From contig JARCOQ010000002.1 of NCBI GenBank assembly GCA_029207755.1, positions 116,154,051 to 116,218,050 of the forward strand: DNA of 64,000 bases, given 5' to 3'. Of the stretch, positions 11,186 to 29,000 are shown piece by piece. The position numbers and the translations under genes are program-made. Below the pieces are notes generated by a model, which saw only the letters and a list, made by a program, of their open reading frames with translations, ran no database searches and had not been told where the DNA came from. Within the stretch, counting starts at the first letter, position 1; each line of letters starts with the position of its first letter. Origin of the DNA: Chamaea fasciata (Eukaryota; Chordata; Aves; Passeriformes; Sylviidae).

Positions 11186-11720
11186 GAATTATGGATCATG
11201 GAGTGTTGGGGTTGGGAGGGACATTCAGTCCCACCCGGTGCCACCCCTGCCACGGCAGGGACACCTCCCACTGTCCCCAGTGTCCAGCCTGGCCTTGGGC
11301 ACTGCCAGGGATCCAGGGGCAGCCACAGCAAATCTGGGAATTCCATCCCAGTCTCTCCCCACCCTCCCAGGGAAGGATTTTTTCTCAACATCCCACCAAG
11401 ACTTGTCATTTCTCAGGTTGAAGCCATTCCCTGTGTCCTGTCCCTCCGTGCCTTGGGAATTGTCTCTCTCCAGGTTTCCTGGGGCTCCTTCAGGCCCTGC
11501 AAGGCCACCCTGAGCTCAGCCCAAAGCTTCTCCTGTCCAGGCTGAACAATCCCAGCTGTGCCAGCCTTTCCTCCCAGCAGAGCTGCTCCATCCCTCTGCT
11601 CATCCTGGAGCCTCCTCTGGGCTCTCTCCAGCAGCTCCATGTCCTCCCTGTGCTGGGCCCCGGGGCTGGGGCAGCTCTGCAGGTGGGGCCTCACCTGAGG
11701 GGGCCCAGGGGCACAATCCC
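11186..11720 (-). mobile_element. CR1 LINE 3' region, long copy
   Basis: Antisense copy of more than 500 bp. It runs from the terminal TGGGGTTGGGAGGGACATTC through GGCAGGGACACCTCCCACTG to the block coding for the C-terminal reverse-transcriptase region (CTCATCCTGGAGCCTCCTCT, CTCTCCAGCAGCTCCATGTC). It has many frame breaks and is not active. Confidence 0.8.
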
Positions 11721-12009
11721 AATCCCTTTCCTGATCCCAGTCCCTTTCCTCATCCCAATCCCTTTCCTACTTCTTGTTCCCCAGCCCAGGACACCTCTGG
11801 CTCTCTGCCTGTGCCCATTGTCACCTCGTGGCCCTTTGTTCCCACTGGGATGTCCTGCTGAGGTCCCTTGGGAGGGTCTCTTCCCTCCCCTCTAGCAGTG
11901 CATTCCTTTTCTGTGGCATATTAGATCCAGGATTTTGGAGCTGGATTTCTTGAACACCTTGTGAGGAGTGGCCCATCCCCTTTTGGGTTGTCCCTGTTCT
12001 GCGTTCAGG

Positions 12010-12160
12010 GTGCCCAGATTTGCTGTGGCTGCCCCTGGATCCCTGGCAGTGCCCAAGGCCAGGCTGGACACTGGGGACAGTGGGAGGTGTCCCTGCCATG
12101 GCAGGGGTGGCACTGGGTGGGATTTAAGGTCCTTCCAACCCAAACCATTCCAGGATTCCC
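12010..12160 (+). mobile_element. CR1 LINE 3'-end fragment
   Basis: Sense CR1 tail: GATCCCTGGCAGTGCCCAAG, GACAGTGGGAGGTGTCCCTG, GGGATTTAAGGTCCTTCCAA, AACCATTCCAGGATTCC. Confidence 0.85.
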
Positions 12161-12315
12161 TGTTTGCCTCTCCCAGGCAAGGCCCCTCAGCTCCACGGTG
12201 GGGTCTGCACCAGTTCCAGTGTGGCAGGGTGAGGAATTGGGAGGGGAAAGCAGGAATTGCTGCGGGAGAGGGGACAGGCACGGCTCTGCTCTGAAGAGGA
12301 ACAAAGAAAGTCCAG

Positions 12316-12740
12316 CTGGAGCCACTGAAGAGTGGAAAATGAGGAAGGGCTTTCGGAGCAGTTGTCATTCAGCCCTGGGAGCTGGGCAAGGGGCTGAGCC
12401 TGGAGAAAAGGAGGCTCAGGGGGGACCTGGTGGCTCTGCACAAGTCCCTGCCAGGAGGGGACAGCCGGGGGGGTCGGGCTCTGCTCCCAGGGAACAGGGA
12501 CAGGAGGAGAGGGAACGGCCTCGGGCTGGCCCAGGGCAGGCTCAGATTAGAGATTAAAAATGAAATTTCCCTGCCAGGGTGGTCTGGCCTTGGCAGGAGC
12601 TGCCCAGAGCAATGGAGTCCCTGTCCCAGGGAGTGCTCAGGAGGGGGATGTGGCCCTTGGGGACACGGTTCAGGGGTGCTGCTGGGTGGGACTGGGTGAC
12701 CTCAAAGGGCTTTTCCCACCCTGATGATCCCGGGATTGTG
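12316..12740 (+). mobile_element. CR1 LINE ORF2 C-terminal remnant
   Basis: Sense-strand remnant. Frames read pieces typical of the CR1 ORF2 end: EPGEKEAQGGPGG, the SLPGGDSRG piece, GNRDRRRGNGLGLAQGR, and a W-G-L-G-R-S-C-P-style stretch. It is a second CR1 tail type, different from the GGTGTCCC type. Frameshifts make it a pseudogene. Confidence 0.8.
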
Positions 12741-13639
12741 TAGGAGCACAGCACTGGGATTCCCTGGGAGAGCTGTGGGATCCGTCCGCTGCCAGGGAAA
12801 GGTGGCGTTGAGGAGAATCACCAGACGGGCTGAGCCCAGATGCTGTGCTAATTAAAATAACTTTGGAATTGAGTGATTGATTCTAGTCTTTGAAGTGGCA
12901 GCACAAGTGTGGGTCTCTGGAGCTGGGCTCTGGAGGACAAACTTCTGGATCTTGCTCACGGGAGGTGACCCTGCGTTTGTAGCGTAGGCAAACTGTTTCT
13001 TGGTTGATTTTTGTTTTATTCCACTTCTTCTCGCTGCTGCTGTCAAGCTGACAATGTTCTCCCTCAGTCTGTGCCGTCACACAGTCGTGAAGGACATCTT
13101 TGTTAGTCTTTTCCAAAAGGCTGGGAATTAATTATGGCAGGCTGGGAAATGCAGAAGTTGACAATACCAGATGGAATTAGGATGGTGCTAAGAGCAGCTG
13201 TCAGTTAATTAACTTTGCTTTCCTCTTCCCGTGGCTGAAGTTCCCTGTGACCTTGTGTCTGTGTGCTCAGACCTTCCTTACCCTCAGAATCAGTGGATTT
13301 GCTGAGTTGGGCTCTTCTGCTCTGTGTTAAAAAGGGCACTAAATCCTATTATCTGTTGGGTTGGAGACTGGAAATTTAGTATTTAATCGAGATTCCTTGG
13401 CATGACTCAAAGACCGAGTTCTGCCATCAGCTGTTGGGTTGTGTGGTGATTTTTCTCTTGTGGTTCTGTGTTTATAGCTCCATGCAGCATCAGTAGAGTT
13501 TATCATGGAATGGTTTGGGTTGGGAGGGCTTTAAAACAATCTCGTTCCCTCTCCTGCCGTGGGCGGGGCAAATTCCACTGGAAGGTTCTCCGTGAAAACC
13601 TGAATTCTGTAAAAACCCCCAGACTGTAACTCATGAGAG

Positions 13640-14110
13640 TTGTCCAGCATCTCGAGAGGTTCCTGGTTGATCCTGGTGCCTTGAGAGGCTCCCTAGAACA
13701 GAGGCTGCACAGAGGTAAAGGAATTAAGTGGGGATTTATTGAAGGCCCTCAAAGGATACACCTTGGGTGGTACGAGAGTTTTCCGGGGCTGCACCCGAGA
13801 TGGACAGTGGGTCATGAGTTTTCACATGATTATCAGTTTTGGTCCATTTCCATATTGGGGTTAATTGTCCAATTACAGCTTCAGGTGATGCAGTCCCACC
13901 CTCCCAGTTTGCTCTCCTCAATTCGCCCTTTGCGCTTTTCTACTTTTTCCTGAAGCCGCAGCGGTGCCCTTGGCTCTGGGGCTGGAAAAGGATTGTTTTG
14001 TCTGACTGAGCCGTGAGGAGAACCGCGTAACGCTTTGTGTGAAGTTCAGAATTCTGTCCCAATGCAGTTACAGAATCTAGTAAATACAGAAATCATAGGG
14101 AACACGAAAG
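13640..14110 (-). mobile_element. probable solo LTR of an endogenous retrovirus
   Basis: A block of about 470 bp with an LTR-like make-up: AATAAA on the minus strand near 13737 (+ TTTATTGAAGG), a TGAAGGCCCTCAAAGGATAC segment, and an AT-rich core around 13840-13890. I judge it an LTR by general resemblance to passerine ERV LTRs. Ends and target-site duplications are not established. Confidence 0.4.
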
Positions 14111-14329
14111 CTGGAGCTTCAGGCACCACTGCTGAGCTCCCCCTTGGCTGTGTTCCAGGCTCTCCGGAGCGGCTGCTGATGGAAGAGCCCAGCAGGGAGT
14201 GCCGAGGCAGCGGGGCAGCCTGAGCCGTGCCCAGGGCAGGCGGAGCCGTGGCCAGGGCGCTGCCCCCGTGTCCTGGGCGCTGTCAGCTGTGTCCTGAGCA
14301 GTCAGCTGTGGGCAGTCTGAGCCGTGGCC

Positions 14330-19797
<5,468 letters not shown>

Positions 19798-20406
19798 GCT
19801 CTCCGCTGGCCTGCTCCACGGCTGCCACGTGGTTCTTGTCTGTAGATAATTCCCACTCCTTCGTCCCTGGCTTGCTTCCCAAAGCGGTGGAACCGAGACA
19901 ACTCCAGGCTCTGCCCGAAGCTCCTCTGTTCCCAGGACACTTGTGAATATGTACATAGGACTGTACCTAGCACTTGAAAGGGAATGAAACCAGGCTTTCC
20001 TGCTGGAATCTCCACGGCTTCCCATCAGTTCCATCTTCCAGAGCTCCACCTGTGTCCCAGTTTCAGTGAACAGTTAGTGAGCAGACAGGACAGAGCCCGT
20101 CCCCACAGTGGGGGATTCTGCTGGGAAAAGAGCTGATTTTAAGGATTTTATATTATTGTTCAGGTAAATATAAAGTAGCTTTTTTTTTTTTTTTCCCCTC
20201 CTCTTTCTTCTTTTGGTAAAAGGTTCTGGGTTTTTAAGCAAATCCCTACACTCAGCAGGTTGTGCATGGCAAAGCAAAGTATTCCCGACTTGTGATGGCT
20301 CTGGCACAAAAGGACGTTTGCTGGCACACCACAGTCCTTGGAATTAATTTCATGCTGCTCGGTGTAAGAGATACCAGTTGGTATTTACTGTATTTCCTGA
20401 TATTAG

Positions 20407-20412
20407 AATAAA
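20407..20412 (+). terminator. TMEM50B: TMEM50B poly(A) signal, proximal
   Basis: AATAAA followed by an A-rich stretch, about 610 nt after the stop codon. Confidence 0.5.
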
Positions 20413-20586
20413 AAAAACCCAACAAAACAAACCCTCCAACAAACTGATGCCAGTTGTACTTGATGTAGCAACAAGCGAGTCAGAGCAGTGTCTGACAAAG
20501 GAGTTTTCCCGACCTCTTCCCTCTGCTTAAAAGGAACTGGGGTCTGGATGGATTTATTGCTCACAGCCCAACCTTGTAATGATTTC

Positions 20587-20592
20587 AATAAA
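20587..20592 (+). terminator. TMEM50B: TMEM50B poly(A) signal, distal
   Basis: AATAAA in TTTCAATAAATTCTAGG, followed by a TG/T-rich stretch near 20640 that could be the downstream element. Confidence 0.5.
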
Positions 20593-20610
20593 TTCTAGGA
20601 GTGCCTCACA

Positions 20611-21910
20611 CCCAGTTTTAGGGCTGCTATTACCCCAGTTGTGTTTATCTCTTACAATTCATGGCCGTTTCCATTAATGACTTACTGAAATCCAGTCTCA
20701 TCTCAGTGGAGTGGAACAGAAAGTGAGGCTGAGGATGTTTGATACCCCCGGCGTGCTCCTGTAGATCCATTTGCTGGGGGTGAGCCCTCCTCATAAATTC
20801 TCTGTGGTTTTTACAGCATTTGCCTCTCCCCTGCCTCCCGAGGCTTTTACAGCTTCCCCATATCAAAGCTGCCGCCTCAGTGGGGGCAGAGAGCCGAGAA
20901 CTGCCGTGCTGGAGACCGGGAACTGTTTGTCACCTGCTCCAGGTGGGAATTGCTGCCGGTTCTGGAGCTGCCCTTGTGCCCTGGCTGGAGTAACCCCATC
21001 CCACAGGAGCTCACCTGCTCGGAGTTCCCCAAAGCTGCGCTGAAAGTGAATTCAGGTGCTCAAAATAGTGAATTCACAGGAACTCCCCTTTGCACAAGGC
21101 TTGCGCCACACAAAGCCAGGCTTTGGCCTCGGGCCTGTCAGGTTTCTTGCCCAGGAGCTTGGGAAATTAATCCCAGTGCCAGGATCTTGTACCTGGACTT
21201 GGAGCTTGAACATGCAAGCCGGGCTGGGAGAGCTGGGGGCGCTCCCCTGGAGAGGAGAAGCTCCAGGGAGAGCTCCGAGCCCCTGGCAGGGCCTGAAGGG
21301 GCTCCAGGAAAGCTGCAGAGGGACTGGGGACAAGGGATGGAGGGACAGGAAGGGCTCAGTCACAACAACCCTGGAGTTACTCCCAGCAAATGCTTTTTAA
21401 TTGTGTAGAAATATTGAACAACACAAGTTGCAGTGCAGGGTTTATTCAGGAATACATGCAGGCGTTCCCAGGGAGGGGGTTTAACCTTATTTCTGTCCTC
21501 TGGGTGAGTTGGGTTGTTCCAAACTCTTTGTTTGGTCGGTCTGTGAGCTGTGGCTCCCCCTCTGTGCCCAGCCCAACCTCAGAGTTGCGGTGATGAAAGC
21601 AGACCTGGTGCTGACGTGACAATTCCCACAGGAGTCCGGCTTTCCTGAAGCTCCCTGCGGCAGCAGCCTGACTAATCCCAAGGGATTAGATCTGGTCTAC
21701 CAGGAACCTGATGGAGCTTTTGGCAGCTGCTGGCCTGGGCTCTTCCTGGAAAGGCTGAGACAGCTCAGACACCTCAGCTCTGCCAGGCACCTCAGACAAA
21801 TAAACACATTCCTTATTGGTTTTTAAACAATTTGTATCAAATCCAGGAAAAAAAAAATCAAATAACTCCATTTTTTTTTTAGCCCAGAAGAGGTTCTCTT
21901 GTTCTTTGTG
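20611..21910. other. TMEM50B-IFNGR2 convergent intergenic region
   Basis: About 1.3 kb between the inferred 3' ends of the two convergent genes. Holds one CR1 fragment and no recognised gene. Confidence 0.5.
21208..21350 (+). mobile_element. CR1 LINE internal 3' fragment
   Basis: Sense fragment with CTCCCTGGAGC/CTCCAGGGAGAGCTC, CCTGGCAGGGCCTGAAGGGG and GGGACAAGGGATGGAGGGAC. It matches the inner half of the long CR1 copies at 26738 and 37685, in the opposite orientation. Confidence 0.8.
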
Positions 21911-21911
21911 C

Positions 21912-21917
21912 TTTATT
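21912..21917 (-). terminator. IFNGR2: possible IFNGR2 poly(A) signal
   Basis: AATAAA on the minus strand (+ TTTATT), about 1.04 kb after the IFNGR2 stop. It would leave about 1.3 kb between the two convergent genes. Confidence 0.4.
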
Positions 21918-22546
21918 AGACACTCCAGACCCCAGGGGGGGGTGGGTGGTTTAACTTGGGCTCTCCTGCTTTAAGGCACTAAACCCAGAACCTTCAGTCA
22001 GCTCCTCTTCTGCTGGTGGGCAGCGAGAGCTTTTAGTGTCTGACAGCGACTGATGGACGCTGTAAAAACCGGGAGCAGCAAAATTCCTCGGTGGCGTGCA
22101 GGGCCCTTGGCCTGGCTGCAGGAGCACGTTAATGCTTCCAGGAGGCTGGGAGGAGGCAGATCCGAGCAAACCTCTCCGGGAGGGGCTCTTGGCACAGCTT
22201 CATCCCGAGGAAAGTGCTCGCCAGTTCCTTCTCAGTTTGTCCCGCACTTGAAACGATCCAGGAAGGCGGCCTGGGGTGGGTAGAACGGGAGTATTATTGC
22301 CAGGACAGGAAGGAACCCAGGAGACGTGGAACCCGCGCCGCAGCTCCGCAGTCCCCGAAAAATCCCAGGCTATCAATAAAGTGCAGTTATTCCTCCAGGC
22401 TGGGCTGGGAATTTACCCCCTGGATCCACCTGGCTTCAGGCAGTTTAGTGTTCCTTTCCTCTCCTTTCCCTTCCATGCTCCCTCTTCACTGTGCTTTTGG
22501 CAGAGCAAGGACTGGGAGCTGGGCAGAGGCCCCTGGAGCGCCAGGG

Positions 22547-22912
22547 TCTGTGCTCAGGATTGTCCCATGATCCCAAATCCGTGGTCAGGAGTGTCCTCAG
22601 ATCCCAAATCCGTGTTCAGGAGTGTCCTCAGATCCCAAATCCGTGCTCAGGATTGTTCTGCGATCCCAAATCCGTGTTCAGGAGTGTCCTCAGATCCCAA
22701 ATCCACGTTCAGGATTGTCCTCAGATCCCAAATCCGTGTTCAGGAGTGTCCTGAGGTCCCAAATCCATGTTCAGGAGTGTCCTCAGATCCCAAATCTGTG
22801 TTCAGGAGTGTCCTGAGGTCCCAAATCCGTGTTCAGGAGTGTCCTGAGGTCCCAAATCCGTGTTCAGGATTCTCCCGAGGTCCCAAATCCATGTTCAGGA
22901 TTCTCCTGCCAG
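22547..22912. repeat. IFNGR2: 31-bp minisatellite in the IFNGR2 3'UTR, about 12 copies
   Basis: Unit contains GTGTCCTCAGATCCCAAATC followed by CGTGTTCAGGA, with CCTGAGGTCCC and GATTGTCC variants. On the transcribed minus strand the core is GATTTGGGATCTGAGGACAC. It starts 48 nt after the IFNGR2 stop codon, so any IFNGR2 mRNA using a signal near 21912 carries the whole array. Confidence 0.9.
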
Positions 22913-22959
22913 CAGCCGCGGGCACTCCTGGGCCAGGTGACACTCACTGGGGTGGCCCC

Positions 22960-23097
22960 TCAGTGTGTCCCCTGTCCCTGCAGGTGCTGGCTGAAGGTTT
23001 CCTCCCCGTCCAGGTCACCTCCTTCCGCGACCACCAGAGCCTGGGGCTCCTCCTCGGCCGGGCTGTCCAGCTCCTCCAGGTCAGGCTCCCTCAGGAA
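22960..23097 (-). CDS. IFNGR2: IFNGR2 exon 7 (last)
   Basis: Acceptor TTTTTTTTCCAG|TTCCTG; 45 codons plus TGA. It opens with FLREP, completing the JAK2 box, and is then rich in E and D. The human last exon begins in a similar way (YLKDP). Confidence 0.9.
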   Translation of the reverse strand, partial: FLREPDLEELDSPAEEEPQALVVAEGGDLDGEETFSQHLQGQGTH

Positions 23098-26000
23098 CTG
23101 GAAAAAAAACCCCACAAAACACCAGCTGAGAATTCCCAGAGGCGAGCAGATGCTCCAGCCCGGAGTCGTCAGCAGGAGCTGCGCCCTGCACAGCCCATCC
23201 TGGCTTTCCTTGAACCCTCACGGAACGAGGAGAATGTTAAACCCCCTCGTCGTCGTCGCTGTGGGGGAAAAGGAACAAATTATCCCTCCGATATCCCTGC
23301 AAGTGAATCAAAGCAGCCGCAGTTTTGGTTGGGGTTGTTGTGGGTTTTTTTTTTAAATAAATTTGGGCCAATCTTTAGGGACGAAGCAGTCTGTGATCTC
23401 GCAGCTGCAGAAGAGGATGGTAAAAAAATCAAAGGACGGTAAGAAATCAAATATGGTAAAAACATCCAATAAAGGTTGGTAAAAAATCAAATAAAGGATG
23501 GAAAAAATCGAGTAAAGGATGGATAAAAATCTAGTAAAGGATGGCAAAAAAATCGAATAAAGGATGGCAAAAAATCAAATATGGTAATAAATCAAATAAA
23601 GGATTGTAAAAAAATCAAGTAAAGGATGGTAAGAAATCAATAAAGGATGGTAAGAAATCAAATATGGTAAAAACATCCAATAAAGGTTGGTAAAAAATCA
23701 AATAAAGGATGGAAAAAAATCAAGTAAAGGATGGATAAAAATCTAGTAAAGGATGGCAAAAAAAATCAAATAAAGGATGGCAAAAAATCAAATATGGTAA
23801 TAAATCAAATAAAGGATGGTAAAAAAATCAAGTAAAGGATGGTAATAAATCAAATAAAGGATGGTAAAAAATCAAATATGGTAAAAAATCTAGTAAAGGA
23901 TATTAAAAACATCAAATAAAGGATGGTAATAAATCAAATAAAGGATGGTAATAAATCAAAGGATGGTAAAAACATCAAATAAAGGATGGTAATAAATCAA
24001 AGGATGGTAATAAATCAAATAAAGGATGGCAATCAAGGCAGTTTTTTAGAAAAAATTATTTTTAAACTATTTTAATACCCTTTACAAGGACTTTCTTACT
24101 CTTGTATTACCCTGTACAAGGATTTATTATTATTAATATTATTATTATTATTTTCATACCCTGTACAAGGAATATTTTACACGTACAGCGAAATGTTCTG
24201 TCCAAGTAAAATACAGAATTAAACAAATGAAACAAATCAAACAATTGAACAAATTTAATTGTTTGATAATTAAAACAACTCTTATTGTTTTCATAGCCTG
24301 TACAATGATGATGTTATTATTATTAATACCCTGTACAAGGATCATTTTACTATATTAATACGCTGAACAAAGATGTTTTAATTATTTTCACACCCTGTAC
24401 AAGGATTTTTTAAATGATAATTATTTTAATCTCCTATACACAGATTTTTTTTTACTATTTCAATACCCTATACAAGGATATTTTCCTATTTTAACATATT
24501 GACAAGGATTTTTTTACTCTTTTAACAGCCTGCACAATTGGTTTTTTAATTCTTTTAAAACCTTGTACAATGATTTTTTAGTTCTTTTATTACCCTACAC
24601 ACTCTTTTTATTCCTTAATAGCCTGTAGAAGGATTTTTATTAATATTATTATTTTTAATACCCTGCACAAGGATTTTTTTACAATATTAATACCCTGTAC
24701 AAAGATGTTTTTTATTATTATTTTAATACCCTGTACGAGGATATTTTACTATTTTAATATACTTACATGGATTTTTTACTCTTAATACCCTGCACAATTA
24801 TTTATTCATTATATGAATATCTTCTACAAGGAGTTTTTAATTATTTTAATACCCTAAACAAATTTTTTTTACTGTTTTAATACCCTGCACGTGGAATTTT
24901 TTTTACTATTTTAATACTCTGTACAAGGATTTTTTTTTTAACTGTCTTAATACCCTGTACAAAGATATTTTCCTATTTAATATAATTACAGGGATTTTTT
25001 TTACTCTTTTAATCACCGTACAAGGATTTTTTTCATTATTTTAATACTCTGCACAAGGATTTTATTTTTTTTTTACTATTTTAATACCCCGCACAGGGAT
25101 ATTTTCCTATTTAATATAATTACAGGGAAAATTTTCTTTTTTTTTACCTTTTAAATTTTAAAATTTAAATTTTTTTACCTTTTAAATTTTAAAAATATTT
25201 TAATACCTTGTACAAGGATTTTTTTTTTTACCATTTTAATACCCTGCACAAGGATATTTTCCTATTTAATATAATTCCAGGGAATTCATATAATCCCAGG
25301 GAATTTTTTTTAATCATTGCACAAGGATTTTTTTCATTATTTCACTACCCTGCAGGAGGATTTTTTTTTTCATTATTTTACTATTTAAGATATTTTCCTA
25401 TTTAATATAATTCCAAGGAATTCATATAATCCCAGGGAATTTTTTTTAATCATTGCACAAGAATTTTTTTTTCATTATTTCACTACCCTGCAGGAGGATT
25501 TTTTTTTACTATTTAAGATATTTTCCTATTTAATATAATTCCAAGGAATTCATACAATCCCAGGGAATATTTTTTAATCACTGCACAAGGATTTTTTTCA
25601 CTATTTCACTACCCTGCAGGAGGATTTTTTCCCCATTTTACCAGAGTGCACGTGGATTATTTTTCCCCTACATGAGCCGCACTCCACTTGCCAAGTGACC
25701 CCGATGAAATTCCAGCCGAGGCAGCACAAAGACAGAAAATTATTTCCTTTGGATTCCTTCACCCCGTGGCTACACAAAAAAAAACCCCACAGGACTGCCA
25801 CAGAGACAGAATATTCACCTCCACGAGCTGCACACAAATAAAAGCTTGGAAAAAAAAAAAACCCAAAAAACCCCAGAATTTGATGGTGAAGAAGAACAAC
25901 TCAATCCAAGCTTTGCTTGAGGGCTGCTCCTTGTGCGAGGATAAAAAGAGGAAGAAGAGCGGGACTGAGAGCACGAGGTTCAGCCCAGAAATGTCTGAGC

Positions 26001-29000
26001 TACCGGCAGGAAAACGCCCCAAGGGCGACTTCTGCATCCGAGTCCTGCCTAAGAAAAAAGAAATAAAACCAGAGGAAAGGCCCGGGAACATCCCCTTGAG
26101 CTCACCCCGCGGCCTCAAAACGATCACAGCTCGTAAATAAATGAAAACCAATCTGAACTCGCTTCGGCAGACGCTCTCCCTGGCCCCAGCCGGTGTTTCA
26201 CAAAACCTCTTTGCCCCCAGCGAAGGCGCAGCTGGAGAGGAGCAAAGAAAGAGGAACAGGAGCCAGGCCCAGCCGCGGTTGGGTTTTCCAGGGTCGTGTC
26301 CCAGGGCACAGGAAAAACCCTTCAGCTCGGCAAAACAGGAAAGAAGTGGGAGATGACGATCAAAAAAACAACAACAAAAAAAAACCCCAAAAAAAAAAAA
26401 AAGGCACATTTTGAGACATCACTTGTTTATTTCTGTTCGGCTACGGCTGCCGGCGGTGACGCCTCCCCTCGAGTCTCCCTTGCGCGGCAGAAACCCCCAA
26501 AGGTCCCCACGTACCTCCTCGAAGTGCGATGGGATCTGCAGCGGCGGCTGAGCCAAGTGTTTGATTTTCTGCTGGTGTTTCCACAGGAGCAGCAAAGCCA
26601 GCGCCACCAGATTCACGCACAACAGCCCCAAGAGGAACAGGGGGATGATGTACTCAGCTCGGGCTGCCTCTGGGAAAAGAAGGGGGAAAAAGAAAAAAAC
26701 CAATCCAAATTCGCGTGGCAGGTTTGTATTCATGGAACCATGGGATGGTTTGGGTTGGAAGGACCTCAAATCCCACCCAGTGCCACCCCTGGATGGGCAG
26801 GGACACCTCCCACTGTCCCCAGTGTCCAGCCTGGCCTCGGGCACTGCCAGGGATCCAGGGGCAGCCACAGCTGCTCTGGGAATTCCATCCCCACCCTGCC
26901 GGGGAACAATTCCTGATTCCCAAGATCCCATCAGATCCTACTTTGAAGCCATTCCCTGTGTCCTGTCCCTCCATCCCTTGTCCCCAGTCCCTCTCCAGCT
27001 CTCCTGGAGCCCCTTCAGGCCCTGCCAGGGGCTCGGAGCTCTCCCTGGAGCACCCCCAGCTCTCCCAGCCCGGCTCCAGAGGGGTTTGACCCCCGGGATC
27101 AGCTCCGTTATCCCATTTCACAGCAGGATTATGAAGGAAAAAGGAGAAGGAACCACACAGAGCCTCCGTCCCTGGCCGAAAATTCCCGATTCTTTCGGCA
27201 CCGCTTCCAAGTGTGAGCTCCCCACGGCGCTCTCAGCACTCCTGACAGACTGGGACAGGCTCAGGTGCTCCAGGACTGCTGCCCCAGCCCATCCCAGTCC
27301 CCACAAAATCCCATTCCCATTATTCCATACCACTGAGGGCAGTCCTGTGACACTCTGGGGCGCTTTGCTCCCCTCGTAGCAAGTGACCTGAGTAGATCTT
27401 CAACTGCACTTGAACGCTGAAGCAATAGAGTGTTGATTCCTTCAGCTTTCCAATCTGGAATAGTGTCTTGCTTTCATTCACCTTCTGTTGAAAAGACACA
27501 CAACAACAAATAAACAAGAAAAGGTGTCAGTGTAAAAAAAAAAACCCGACTGCTTTTCCACACAAATATCCCTCCCTCATTTCAGTTCCTCCTTCCAGAA
27601 GCCCACATTTTATTGTTTTTCCTCACTCAGCTTTCCCAAGTACCAGGGGCAATGGAATATTTCAGGTTTTTTTTCCTGGGAGTTTTGCTGCAGCTCCTGC
27701 AGGGAGCCAAAGGCAGGGAAGGGGGAGGGCAGAACGAAACCGCAGCGACTCCTTTGCCGGCTCTCAGCTGAAGGTGTTTGTGTGAGAAAAACACACCTTG
27801 CTGCCAGGCAGGAAGGAAGTGGAGGCGACTTACCCAAGACTTTGAAGCACAAGGAGATTTTAAATACTTTATTTTTTTCGCTTCCGTTTTTCAAACGTTT
27901 GACTGGAGACTGACGTCATTTAGAAGCCTCTTCCTCTTTCTTTTTTATTTTGTGGTTTGTTTTTTCCTTTTTAAGCCTGACTTAATCTCTCCCCTGCACC
28001 TCTGGCCTGTCCAAGCACAATTCCCAAGCTCCAGGCAGCAGCAGGGGCACAGGATGATCCCAAAAGCTCTGAGCTGTTGGAACCCCAGGCACGGAGAATT
28101 CCAGACTCTCTGCGCTGGCAGGCACCGAGCCCCAGGCAAACACTGCATCGCACCTGAGGCCGTGGAAAAGGCTCCCAAAATGGAGTGACAGCTCTGGGAT
28201 TGTGGCTGTGGGGTTTGGATAGAAGGGTGTGATAGCACAGGGTGGGAAACTCAGAGCTGGAGGGTTTAGAATACAGTAATATGGAGAGAAAGCAGGAGGG
28301 AGGGTTTAGGGCAGAGGCTGAGTCCTTCTTTTCCACCTTCTTCTCCATGCTCTGGGTGGGGGTTTGGAACTGGGTAGAAAAGTCCCCACTGCGGGCCAGG
28401 GGGGGTTGGTTATTGGGTTAAAAGTCAAAATCATTTAGCTGTCATTTCATGATTGAACAGTTTATCCTTAAAAGGCCTTGGAGAGAGAGAGATGGGGCCA
28501 TTTTTAGTTTGTTATCTTGAAGTGCTGTAGAACTCACAGCTTGTGAGACTGTATTATAAATAAGAATTAATAAACATCTGACCAAGAAATCCTGCCTGGG
28601 TGATCTAATCCCCGTGCTCAGGATGAAGAGCTCATCCCAGCGTGTTCCTGCCAGCTGCTCCTCTCCCTGCCCTGGGGTCAGGCACTGCAAGCCCCAGCAG
28701 CTGCTCCTGCAGCTCCCAGCGCAGGAAAGGAGCAGGGAGATTCCAGAGCTCTCCAAACGGCCCGAGGAAAACCATAAAATCAAAAGTCACCTTTGGCACC
28801 AATTCCAAGCAGGGAGATTCCGGACTTTTCCAAACGGCCCGAGAAAACTCCGGAATCCAAAGCCACCTTTGGCACCAGCTCTCTCCCCAGATCTGCAGGG
28901 GGGTTTAATCCTTTCCACGCAGAGGGAAAGGAGTTCCCAGGTTTGGCAGGGGCAGCAGTCTCCGTGCCAAGGGCAGAAGGCTTTTCCCAGAGCACACAGA

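Larger units (their letters stand above)
9539..14315 (+). other. TMEM50B: probable intron 1 of TMEM50B
   Basis: Holds four CR1 copies and one probable LTR. No recognised gene; an unassigned minus ORF lies at 12883-13116 (78 codons, lysine- and cysteine-containing). An acceptor at 14315 (GGGCAG|TCTGAG) lies just before the start codon. Confidence 0.5.
19798..20610 (+). other. TMEM50B: TMEM50B 3'UTR
   Basis: Unique, AT-rich sequence after the stop codon, with two AATAAA signals (20407-20412 and 20587-20592). The 3' end is inferred. Confidence 0.6.

Noticed and set aside
11836..12557. 198-codon + ORF in TMEM50B intron 1
   Set aside because: It is two adjacent CR1 fragments read through; pieces match CR1 ORF2 remnants in other places of the window.
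27971..28348. MEKK-starting ORF as a host gene
   Set aside because: The same frame occurs in every LTR copy, so it belongs to the repeat.
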